26,545 bases of DNA from CALARM01 sp040217695 (GTDB lineage: Bacteria > Vulcanimicrobiota > SpSt-956 > JAKJGF01), in assembly GCA_040217695.1 (NCBI GenBank), contig JBEHWO010000043.1, positions 1 through 26,545 on the forward strand. Direction: 5' to 3'. Numbering within the stretch: position 1 is the stretch's first letter; the number at the start of each line of letters is the position of its first letter. The notes below the pieces were generated by a model, which was not told where the DNA came from, searched no databases, and saw only the letters and a list, made by a program, of their open reading frames with translations. Below are positions 13,067 through 21,298 of the stretch, one piece after another. Made by a program: the position numbers and the translations under genes.

Positions 13067-15933
13067 CCCTTCAAAGCTTTTTCCTTTCCCTCTTTCGCAT
13101 CTTTACAGTCAGGTTCAAGTTTCAGAGCTCTGTCGAAACATTTTATTGCTTCGTCATATCTTTTTAAACTGCATAAAGCATAGCCTTTATTAACTATTAT
13201 TTCCACGCAATCAGGTTCAAGTTTCAGTGCTCTGTCGAAACATTTTATTGCTTCATCATATTGTTCTTCTTTTAATAAAATGACTCCTTTTGTATCATGG
13301 TAAGCATAATTTTTCTCATCAAGTTCCAGGGCTCTGTCAATACATTTCATGGCTTCTTTATATTTTCCGGTTTCTTTAAGAGTCCAGCTTTTATTATTCC
13401 ATGCATCAGGGTAATCGGGATCAATAGTTATTGCTTTATCAAAACAAAGGATAGCCTCATCATATTGCTTTTTCTCAAAGAATAAATTTCCTCTGTCACA
13501 CCATGCATATATATCTTCGGGATTTATTTCTATTATTCTGTTATAACATTGTAGTGCTTCATCCAGTCTGCCAAGACAGGTGAAGCTGTAGCCTTTACTG
13601 GAAATGGCTTCTATATATTCATTATCTGTTTCTATAGCTTTGTCAAGATATTTCAGAGCTTCTTCGTATTTTTTCTGCCTGTTTAAATCATATCCTTTTG
13701 CAGCCCATGCAGGTGTGTATGACGGATCAATCTCCAGGGTTTTATCAAAATATTTTGATGCTTCATCATATTTTTTCTGAACACTCAGAGATAATCCTGT
13801 ATTATACCATGCATATTTATAGTTGCTGTCAATCTCAATTGCTTTTTTATAACATTCTATAGCTTCATCATATTTATTTCCGGCATAAAGAGCATTTCCT
13901 TTATCATTCCATACAGCCTGATTATCCGGAGCAAATTCCAGGATTCTGTCGTAACATCCGACAGCTTCTTCGTATTTATGAAGAACATATAATAAATTCC
14001 CTTTACTGTTCAATCCTTCCGCATATTTCGGATTTATTTCCAGTGATTTATCATAATATTTAAGTGCTTCTTCATAATTTCCCTGACTTTCCAGAGAGAG
14101 GCCCATGTTATACCATGGATATACAGAGAGAGGATTAATATCCATGGCTTTTTCATAGCATTTAATGGCCTCACTGTATTTACCCGTACCATATAAAGCA
14201 TTGCCTTTAGAGTTCCAGCATTCAAAATATTCAGGTGAAAGTTCTATTGCTTTATTAAAAGAGTTTATAGCTTCTTCATATTTTCCCTGAGAGTAAAGGC
14301 AATATCCTCTGTTATACCATGTGCCGGACCGTTTTGGATCAAGTTCTATAGCTTTATAATAAGCTTCCATAGCTTCTTTGTATCTACCGGTTCCGGTTAA
14401 AATCATGGCTTTTTGAAGCCATGAAGATATATGTTCCGGATCAAGTTTTAAAGCCTTATCATAATTTTCAATTGCTTCCTCATCTTTACCCAGCTTTTCT
14501 AACGTAAGCCCTCTGTTATACCAGGCCAGTATATATGATGGTTCAATCTCTATTATTTTATCAAAACATTTCATTGCCTCATCATATTTACCGGTAAGTC
14601 TGAGGGTATAGCCCCTGTTGTTCCATGCATCAAGATCGGATGGATTTATTTCCAGTAATTTATTATAAGATTCTATGGCTTCTTCGTATTGCTCCAGATC
14701 TTCCATTGCAAGGCCTCTGTTATAAAGGGCATCTCTATTCTTACTGTCAATCTTTAATAATTTATCATAACAGGCAATTTCTTCATTGTATTTTCCGAGC
14801 ATGCTCAGGGTATATCCTTTGGCAATCATGGCCTCTTTATAGGAAGGATCATATTCTATGGCACTGTCGAAGCATTTGATGGCATCTTCATATTTTTCCT
14901 GTTTCCTTAATATATTTCCTATGTTATACCATGTTTTTGCATATGATGGTTCTCTGTCAATTACTTTATCGTAACATTCAAGTGCTTCTTCATAATTGCC
15001 TTCAGAATAAAAGGCAAGTCCTCTGTTATTCCAGGCATAAATAGATTCTGGAGCAAGTTCTATTGTTTTATCGTAACATTTAACAGCTTCATCATATTTA
15101 CCGAGAGCATGTAAGGCGAGTCCTTTATTGTACCATGCCGTTACAGATTCAGGAGCAAATTCCATTGCTGTATCGTAGCATTTAATTGCTTTTTCATATT
15201 TCCCCTGATAATATAAAATTTCTCCTTTATTGTTCCATGCATCGACATAATCAGGCTTTATTTCCAGGGCTCTGTCATAACTCTCTATGGCATCGATATC
15301 TTTCCCCTGTGTATGAAAACAATTCCCTCTGTTATACCATGCTTTACTGTAAGAGGGATCAATCGTTAAGATTTTTTCATAGCATTTGATGGCATCATCG
15401 TAATTGCCCTGATCATAGAAACAGTTTCCAAGATTAATCCATGAAGGCCTGTGTCCCTGGTCAATATCCAGTGCCTTTATAAAACATTTGACGGCCTCTT
15501 CGTATTGTTTTTGATTGTATAATATGAGTCCTTTATTGGTCCACCCGTATATAGACGAAGGAGCCATTTCTATTATTCTGTTAAAGCAATCAAGTGCTTC
15601 CTCATATTTCCCCTGTCTGTAAATAATTAACCCTTTATTATTCAGAGCATCCAGGTTTCCACTGTTAAGTTCTATTGCCCTGTCATAACATGTTATTGCT
15701 TCGTCATAGTTTCCCTGATTGTCCAGTGCGAGCCCTTTGTCATACCAGGCCGTATCATTGTCCGGTTCCAGTTCTATTGCCCTGTCATAACATATGATTG
15801 CTTCTTCATAATTACCTTCTTCATACAGTGCCAGTCCTTTATTCAACCATTCCTGAGCTGTTTCTGCCGCTGCGGGCAGGATGCTTATAAGTAACATTGT
15901 AATAATTAAATTTGTTAAAAGGAATTTATTCAT
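13060..15933 (-). CDS. Giant exported protein of 27 gapless TPRs
   Basis: The 957-residue protein has a signal peptide (residues 1-23, ending PAAA-ET), then exactly 27 consecutive 34-residue TPR units (26-943) without one insertion or deletion, and a 14-residue tail. The consensus unit is like AWYNKGLALYxxGKYEEAI followed by CYDKAIELDPxY. Such an array should form a superhelix of more than three full turns (a solenoid of seven to eight TPRs makes about one turn), suited to binding several partners or an extended ligand in the periplasm or at the surface. The last two units share 18 identical residues. There are no membrane segments or lipobox. Its start is ATG 15933, behind a GAGAGG-type ribosome site. 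It stands alone and is flanked by an inverted repeat pair. Confidence 0.95.
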   Translation of the reverse strand: MNKFLLTNLIITMLLISILPAAAETAQEWLNKGLALYEEGNYEEAIICYDRAIELEPDNDTAWYDKGLALDNQGNYDEAITCYDRAIELNSGNLDALNNKGLIIYRQGKYEEALDCFNRIIEMAPSSIYGWTNKGLILYNQKQYEEAVKCFIKALDIDQGHRPSWINLGNCFYDQGNYDDAIKCYEKILTIDPSYSKAWYNRGNCFHTQGKDIDAIESYDRALEIKPDYVDAWNNKGEILYYQGKYEKAIKCYDTAMEFAPESVTAWYNKGLALHALGKYDEAVKCYDKTIELAPESIYAWNNRGLAFYSEGNYEEALECYDKVIDREPSYAKTWYNIGNILRKQEKYEDAIKCFDSAIEYDPSYKEAMIAKGYTLSMLGKYNEEIACYDKLLKIDSKNRDALYNRGLAMEDLEQYEEAIESYNKLLEINPSDLDAWNNRGYTLRLTGKYDEAMKCFDKIIEIEPSYILAWYNRGLTLEKLGKDEEAIENYDKALKLDPEHISSWLQKAMILTGTGRYKEAMEAYYKAIELDPKRSGTWYNRGYCLYSQGKYEEAINSFNKAIELSPEYFECWNSKGNALYGTGKYSEAIKCYEKAMDINPLSVYPWYNMGLSLESQGNYEEALKYYDKSLEINPKYAEGLNSKGNLLYVLHKYEEAVGCYDRILEFAPDNQAVWNDKGNALYAGNKYDEAIECYKKAIEIDSNYKYAWYNTGLSLSVQKKYDEASKYFDKTLEIDPSYTPAWAAKGYDLNRQKKYEEALKYLDKAIETDNEYIEAISSKGYSFTCLGRLDEALQCYNRIIEINPEDIYAWCDRGNLFFEKKQYDEAILCFDKAITIDPDYPDAWNNKSWTLKETGKYKEAMKCIDRALELDEKNYAYHDTKGVILLKEEQYDEAIKCFDRALKLEPDCVEIIVNKGYALCSLKRYDEAIKCFDRALKLEPDCKDAKEGKEKALKGE

Positions 15934-15966
15934 ATTCAGGCCTCTCTTTACAGGAAAGTTTTTTAT

Positions 15967-15975
15967 ATTATACCA
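15967..15975 (-). promoter_or_regulatory. Extended -10 promoter for the giant TPR gene
   Basis: The minus strand reads TGGTATAAT, a perfect -10 box with the upstream TG of extended -10 promoters. No good -35 is seen at 16 to 18 bases, which is acceptable for this type. It lies about 35 bases before the start codon. Confidence 0.5.
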
Positions 15976-15983
15976 TAATTACC

Positions 15984-16166
15984 TTATTGAGGTGAGCATA
16001 AATACTGAAGTGAGTAGTGAATAGTGAAAAGCCAGAAAACCTTATCTAATCTGGTTTATAACATATTAAAATATTAATTGCTTATGCTCAGGTCAGTAAT
16101 ATATAACTGCTCTCGTGACGCGTAACGGGAGGAAAACCTTTATTGCATGCTTATGCTCAGGTCAAT
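15984..16166. repeat. Rearranged family B element with three arms
   Basis: A left arm (GGTGAGCATAAATA, 15991-16004) is followed by the TGAGTAGTGA repeat (16010-16031). Then come a right-type arm (16079-16100), the core CTCTCGTGACG...CGGGAGG (16110-16132) and another right-type arm (16148-16166). The 17-mer TGCTTATGCTCAGGTCA occurs at 16079 and 16148 in direct orientation and at 8293 in the complete copy. This looks like one copy inserted in or recombined with another. It separates the divergent genes at 15933 (-) and 16252 (+). Confidence 0.65.
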
Positions 16167-16240
16167 AGAATTGAATTTTTGTATGAGAAGGTAATTTTAA
16201 TCCGGTTATAGAATGAATCTCTTTCTAGCTTTTCATTATA

Positions 16241-16254
16241 GAGGTGTTTTTATG
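16241..16254 (+). promoter_or_regulatory. Ribosome site that sets the start at 16252
   Basis: GAGGTG (16241-16246) lies six bases before ATG 16252. An upstream in-frame ATG at 16213 has no such site and would add 13 residues unlike the FHA fold, so it is rejected. The leader matches those of the genes at 8468 and 11184. Confidence 0.75.
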
Positions 16255-18696
16255 CCGGCAGAACTGATATATGAAAGACAGGGAAAAGGAAAAGTTTCTG
16301 TTCCACTGAATAAAGAGTGTATTAATATAGGTCGTGACAGAGGAAATGATCTTTTACTCGACTATGATACACAGGTATCATCGAAACATGCCAGGATTAT
16401 ATCTGAACAAAATAGATTTTTTATCGAAGACCTGGGCAGTACAAATAAGACTTTTGTTAATAATGTTCAGATAAGTGTAAGAACAGAGCTAAAGCACAAC
16501 AGTCAGGTGAAAATCGGTAACACTCTGTTTACGTTTTTAAATCCATCAGATGAAGACGGCACTGTAATGGTAAATGATTCTTTCCCTTCTACCGTTCCCG
16601 GATTGATACCTCCTACTATACTTGCGGCAAATTCTCCCACTGTACCTCAGGGTATAAAAATTCCCTCTGATGTGGAATTAATTTATGAAAGACAGGGAAA
16701 AGGTAAAATATCTGTTCCTTTAAATAAAGAATTTATTAAAATTGGCCGCAGTCCTGACAGTGATATTCTGCTTGACTTTGACAGTCAGGTTTCTACAAAA
16801 CATGCCAGGATTTCCTGTAAGGAAAAAAGTTTCTTTATTGAAGATCTGGGAAGTACAAATAAAACTTTTATAAATGACACAGAGATAAGCGGAAAGACAC
16901 AGCTTAAAAACGGTGATAAAATAAAAGTCGGTAATACTATTTTTACCTTTATAGATAAAACTGCCGTTATGCCATCCACTGTTCCGTATCAAAAAACTCC
17001 TTCCTCCGCTCTTCCTTCTTCCGGAATAAAACTTCCGGCACAGCCTTCTGAACCACGAACTATCCCATCCGGAAGCCCGGGTACAGTTCCTCCTGCACGA
17101 TCTTCGGAACCGCGAACCATGCCTTCAGGAAATCTCATGCCTCAACAGAGGATGGGCATGCCTTCCGGCCGCCTTCCGTCAGGACCTCTTACAAAAAGAA
17201 AGAAGAAATTTTCTTTGCAGAAATATATTATCCCTGTTGCACTCATGGCTATTATCGTCGGCATCTGTATCTATTATATATTTTATGTGGGGCCTGTGAG
17301 TAAGATAGCCGGTTTTCTGGATAAAGCGGAAGAATACTATGACAGAAGTGAATATGAAAAAGCCCTTAAAGAATATGAAAAGATTCTGGATATTGACAGA
17401 AATAATACAGAAGCCTACCACGGTATGGGAGATTGTTACAGGGGCATGTATAAATATGATGAAGCTATAACTCAATACAAAAAGATAGTGGGCCCCTATG
17501 TGAACGATCCGGTGAAAATGGCAGGCCTTGTGAGCAAACCTGATGATTTGAAATTTGTAGGTGACAGGGTCAATGATATCGGAGATGTCTATTTCCTTGA
17601 TGATAATTATAAAGAAGCCGAATACTGGTATAAGATTATAGATAAAGGGGAATACATGAAACAATTCGATAAAGGTTTTTCCGGAGCAAACTCTAAAGAA
17701 ATCAAAAAATTACATGCCGCTTCTCTTGTAGGACTCGGTAAGATAGACATGAAAAATTACAGATATAAAGATGCAAAAGATAAATTTGAAAATGCAAAAG
17801 ATAAAGATGATAAAAATGCTGACGCTGCTATAGGCCTTGGCAGGCTTGCTCTGGAAAATAAAGAATATGATGAAGCCATGAGGATATTTACTGAAGTTCA
17901 GGCAAAAGACCCGAATAATGTAGAAGCAGATCTTGCCATAGCAGAGGTCTATAAGAGACAGAAGAAATATGAAAAAGCCATTGAAGAATATAACGATATA
18001 ATAAAGGAACATCCGAAGCAAGGCAAAGCCTATGCAGGTAAATCAGATGTTTATAAGAGTAAAAATAATTATGATATGGCTATGGACTGCCTCAAAGATG
18101 GAGAAGATAAAGATGAGAGAAACCCGGTGATTAATATAATGAGAGCCAGACTTTATATGGATAAAGAAAAATACGGCGATGCCGAAAAAGAACTGGATGA
18201 AGTACTTGATGATAAAGAGGGAAAACATAAAAATTCTCTTGAAGCGAAAAATTTACTGGGAAAACTTTATCAGAAAGAGGGACGTAAAGAAAAAGCCATA
18301 GATGAATATAAAGGGATTCTGGAATATGATCCTGATAACTTTGAAGCAAACAGAGAACTCGGAAGGGTAATACTTGATTCGGAGAGAGAAAATAAATACG
18401 ATACTTCCATAAACTATCTGCAGAAAGCAAAAGATATAAATCCTGCAGATAAGGATAATTATAAACTTCTCGGCAAGGCCTATGACGGTAAAGAAAATTT
18501 TAACAGAGCAATTGAGAATTATGAGACAGCTTATAAAATAGATAATAAAGATACGGAAAATTGCTGTGATCTCGGAGATACATATAAAAAAGTCGGATCT
18601 GTGGAAAAGGCACGGGCATATTATAATAATGCACTCGATGTAGACACTCATTGTGAAAGAGCAAGAGAAGGCCTGAGAAGTCTCGGCGGTTATTAG
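16252..18696 (+). CDS. FHA-FHA-TM-TPR signalling protein
   Basis: From ATG 16252 the protein has 814 residues. Two FHA domains (about 4-96 and 142-234) are close copies of each other; both keep the phosphothreonine-binding residues (IGR, SxKHARI, DLGSTNKTF). A Pro/Ser-rich linker (237-320) with repeated SEPRTxPSG follows, then basic residues and one membrane helix (about 325-346, IIPVALMAIIVGICIYYIFY), then TPRs to the end (355-812). The expected topology has the FHA part in the cytoplasm and the TPRs outside. It should read phosphothreonine marks made by a kinase such as the one at 21296 and pass them to partners across the membrane. The next gene begins 18 bases after its stop. A paralogue lies at the right window edge. 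Confidence 0.9.
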   Translation: MPAELIYERQGKGKVSVPLNKECINIGRDRGNDLLLDYDTQVSSKHARIISEQNRFFIEDLGSTNKTFVNNVQISVRTELKHNSQVKIGNTLFTFLNPSDEDGTVMVNDSFPSTVPGLIPPTILAANSPTVPQGIKIPSDVELIYERQGKGKISVPLNKEFIKIGRSPDSDILLDFDSQVSTKHARISCKEKSFFIEDLGSTNKTFINDTEISGKTQLKNGDKIKVGNTIFTFIDKTAVMPSTVPYQKTPSSALPSSGIKLPAQPSEPRTIPSGSPGTVPPARSSEPRTMPSGNLMPQQRMGMPSGRLPSGPLTKRKKKFSLQKYIIPVALMAIIVGICIYYIFYVGPVSKIAGFLDKAEEYYDRSEYEKALKEYEKILDIDRNNTEAYHGMGDCYRGMYKYDEAITQYKKIVGPYVNDPVKMAGLVSKPDDLKFVGDRVNDIGDVYFLDDNYKEAEYWYKIIDKGEYMKQFDKGFSGANSKEIKKLHAASLVGLGKIDMKNYRYKDAKDKFENAKDKDDKNADAAIGLGRLALENKEYDEAMRIFTEVQAKDPNNVEADLAIAEVYKRQKKYEKAIEEYNDIIKEHPKQGKAYAGKSDVYKSKNNYDMAMDCLKDGEDKDERNPVINIMRARLYMDKEKYGDAEKELDEVLDDKEGKHKNSLEAKNLLGKLYQKEGRKEKAIDEYKGILEYDPDNFEANRELGRVILDSERENKYDTSINYLQKAKDINPADKDNYKLLGKAYDGKENFNRAIENYETAYKIDNKDTENCCDLGDTYKKVGSVEKARAYYNNALDVDTHCERAREGLRSLGGY

Positions 18697-18714
18697 ACAG
18701 GGGGAATGTGACAT

Positions 18715-21135
18715 ATGACACCTACCATATCATATATTAAAGAGGGACAGAATATTTCTTTACCTGTTCAGAGTAATGAAATAAGGATCGGCCGTAATCA
18801 GAGTAATAATATAGTACTTGATTTTGACAGAGAGGCATCGGGCAATCATGGAAGAATTATCTTTCGAGGAGGAAAATATTTCCTGGAAGATCTTAAAAGT
18901 ACAAACGGTACCTATGTTAACAGTAACAGAATTTCAGGTACAGTTGAATTAAATAATAATGACAGAATACTTATAGGCAAGGTGGAATTTTTATTTGTTA
19001 ATCCATTGCAGGGCCAGGCTTCTGAACCACAGATAAGTCCTGTGCAGCCTGTAGATTTTTCCCATACCTATCTTCAGATGGCTCCTGAAGCAGTAAGACA
19101 GAGCACCCTGGGATATCATTCTATGAAAAACAAACAGACCATAGGAAGGGACCCCAGAAGCGATATACCTCTCAATCATCCCCAGGTATCTTTCAGACAT
19201 GCAGAAATACATCAGTCAGGTTCAGGTTATGTTATTACAGATTGTAACAGCACAAACGGAACATTCCTCAATAATCAGAGAGTCACAGGAACTGTTCCCC
19301 TGAATATAAATGATTCTGTCCAGATAGGGCCATTTAAACTGATGTTTGACGGAGTCCGTCTTGCTCAGATAAGTGAACATGGAAATATAAGGGTAGACAT
19401 TGCAGGTCTGTCTGTTATAAGAGGCACTAAAAAGATATTAAATGATATATATTTATCTATAAAGCCACAGGATTTTGTCGCAATAGTGGGTACATCAGGA
19501 GCGGGTAAATCGACTCTTCTGAAAGCTCTATGCGGTCTATCTTTCGCAGAAGAAGGTGTTGTAAAGGTCAACGGTGTTGACTTTTATGATAATTTTGAAT
19601 CCTTTCGCTCAATTCTCGGATATGTTCCCCAGGATGACATAATACATAAAGAATTGACTGTAGACAGTGCCCTTAAATATGCGGGAGAATTGAGGCTTCC
19701 TTCTGATACTACATCAGAGGAAAGAAATAATATAGTAAATGATACCCTTGCAAAACTCGAAATGACATCTCATGCCTGTAAAGGAGTAAAATCCCTGAGC
19801 GGAGGCCAGAGAAAAAGAGTCAGCATAGGTGTGGAAATGCTTACCAATCCCTCTCTTTTTTACCTGGATGAGCCTACGTCAGGCCTTGATCCTGCTACGG
19901 AAAGGACACTTATGCAGCTTTTAAGAGACAGAGCCAAACTGGACGGTAAAACAGTTCTCTGTGTAACTCATGTGACAAAAAATGTAGATTTATGTGATAA
20001 GATTATAGTCATGGGTACAGGCGGTTATCTTACTTTTTACGGCTCCCCTCAGGAAGGGCTTAATTTTTTCGGAGTAACAGATTTTACCGATATTTATGAA
20101 AATATTAAAACATCTGACATTGCTAAAAAGTGGTCTGAAAAATTCTACAGTTCCGAGTATTTTATAAAACATATAGACAGACCTCTGGCAGAGGTGGGAC
20201 TGTCTTTATCGACTCCTCCTGCTCCGTCAGGTGTAAAACAGGGTATCGGGCCTCACACAAATACAACTTCTCCAATAAAACAGTTTATAACGCTCCTCCG
20301 GAGATACTGGGACATAAAGACAAAAGACATGGGTGCTCTCATATTTACTGCAGTCACTCCTGCACTGGTATGTATTTTGCTTGATATTACCTTCAAGTCT
20401 GATGTCCTCAGCCTGGGGCAGGAAAATGGAAAAAATTTCGGTGATGCCACACAGCTTGTATTTCTGCTATGCTGTGTTGCCCTCTGGTTCGGTTCTTCCA
20501 ATCCGTCCCTTGAGATTATCACGGAAGTTCCCATTTATTTAAGGGAAAGAATGATAAATTTAAGATTAATTCCATATGTTATGTCAAAGGTAATTGTCCT
20601 TGGATTTATAGGGCTTGTGCAGGCAATTCTTATGACAGTTGTTCTCCTTGTATATTTTAAAGAAATGCCTGACAGTGCAGAAAAATTACTTCAATTTACA
20701 GGAAGTGTTTTTCTTGTATTTCTCACTTCCATATGTCTGGGTTTATTCATATCTGCCCTTGCAAATAAATCTGAAGTTGCTTCCAGTATATTGCCTATAG
20801 TGCTTGTTGCACAGGTTATACTCTCAGGAGCCATAGTTCCCCTGGGCAAAATGAATCCACCTCCTCAGATAGCATCTTTTATTATGCCGAGCCGGTGGGG
20901 TTTTACCATTATAGGAGAGACTCTCAGACTGGATGAACTGTTAGATAAGGCTTTAGATAAATACGAACCTATTTACGGAGATTTTGAAATGTCCTTCGGC
21001 CAGGGAGGCCTTACTCCCTATGGTAATGATATAAACTATGCCATGTGGGCATTGATTATCCTTGCTGCGGTCTTTCTAATTTTCTGCTGTCTTGCTCTCT
21101 GGGAAAAAGAAAGCAGAAGAATTGATTTTATATAA
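18715..21135 (+). CDS. FHA-FHA-ABC transporter (ABCG/ABC-2 type, Rv1747-like)
   Basis: The 806 residues hold two FHA domains (about 20-95, with IGRNQSNN and STNGTYVN; and 137-210, with IGRDPRSD, SFRHAEI and STNGTFLN). An ATPase domain of the ABCG kind follows: Walker A GTSGAGKST (259-267), Q-loop VPQDD (304-308), signature LSGGQ (361-365), Walker B LFYLDE (381-386), switch His419. The ABC-2 permease comes last, with about six membrane helices (540-795). It works as a dimer to export an unknown, probably lipidic or glycolipid, substrate. The same order is known from Mycobacterium Rv1747, whose FHA domains bind phosphothreonines set by the neighbouring kinase PknF; here too a kinase gene follows. 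The ribosome site CAGGGGGA precedes the ATG. All catalytic residues look intact. Confidence 0.95.
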   Translation: MTPTISYIKEGQNISLPVQSNEIRIGRNQSNNIVLDFDREASGNHGRIIFRGGKYFLEDLKSTNGTYVNSNRISGTVELNNNDRILIGKVEFLFVNPLQGQASEPQISPVQPVDFSHTYLQMAPEAVRQSTLGYHSMKNKQTIGRDPRSDIPLNHPQVSFRHAEIHQSGSGYVITDCNSTNGTFLNNQRVTGTVPLNINDSVQIGPFKLMFDGVRLAQISEHGNIRVDIAGLSVIRGTKKILNDIYLSIKPQDFVAIVGTSGAGKSTLLKALCGLSFAEEGVVKVNGVDFYDNFESFRSILGYVPQDDIIHKELTVDSALKYAGELRLPSDTTSEERNNIVNDTLAKLEMTSHACKGVKSLSGGQRKRVSIGVEMLTNPSLFYLDEPTSGLDPATERTLMQLLRDRAKLDGKTVLCVTHVTKNVDLCDKIIVMGTGGYLTFYGSPQEGLNFFGVTDFTDIYENIKTSDIAKKWSEKFYSSEYFIKHIDRPLAEVGLSLSTPPAPSGVKQGIGPHTNTTSPIKQFITLLRRYWDIKTKDMGALIFTAVTPALVCILLDITFKSDVLSLGQENGKNFGDATQLVFLLCCVALWFGSSNPSLEIITEVPIYLRERMINLRLIPYVMSKVIVLGFIGLVQAILMTVVLLVYFKEMPDSAEKLLQFTGSVFLVFLTSICLGLFISALANKSEVASSILPIVLVAQVILSGAIVPLGKMNPPPQIASFIMPSRWGFTIIGETLRLDELLDKALDKYEPIYGDFEMSFGQGGLTPYGNDINYAMWALIILAAVFLIFCCLALWEKESRRIDFI

Positions 21136-21223
21136 TTTAAAGGTATAGGAATTTTCATTTTTAATGGCGTAAAATAAGGCTTTAGATGAAAATTAAGTAG
21201 ATGCAGTTTATCTAAATAATTTA

Positions 21224-21257
21224 TCCTCGCGTTACGCGTCACGCGTTACGCGTCACG
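21224..21257. repeat. ACGCGTY 7-bp array between transporter and kinase
   Basis: CCTCGCGT-T-ACGCGT-C-ACGCGT-T-ACGCGT-C-ACG: four to five units with pyrimidine spacers on +. It is the only array inside the signalling block and may mark a transcription break or a processing point between the ABC gene and the kinase gene. Nothing else notable occupies the 160-base gap except a weak AT-rich inverted repeat (AATTTTCAT/ATGAAAATT). Confidence 0.85.
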
Positions 21258-21282
21258 ATTTTATAAAAATTGATACAGGTAA

Positions 21283-21298
21283 AAAGGTGACGATTATG
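21283..21298 (+). promoter_or_regulatory. Ribosome site that sets the start at 21296
   Basis: AAAGGTGA (21283-21290) lies five bases before ATG 21296. The GTG at 21287 lies within this site and is a poor start, so the protein should begin MAIFCDKCG. Confidence 0.7.

Noticed and set aside
16213..16251. Upstream in-frame ATG of the FHA-TPR gene
   Set aside because: The 13 added residues do not fit the FHA fold and there is no ribosome site; the GAGGTG before 16252 fits the internal ATG.
17179..18714. Several minus-strand ORFs rich in Phe and Ile under the FHA-TPR gene
   Set aside because: They are shadows of Lys/Glu/Asp-rich TPR coding sequence; no ribosome sites and no family resemblance.
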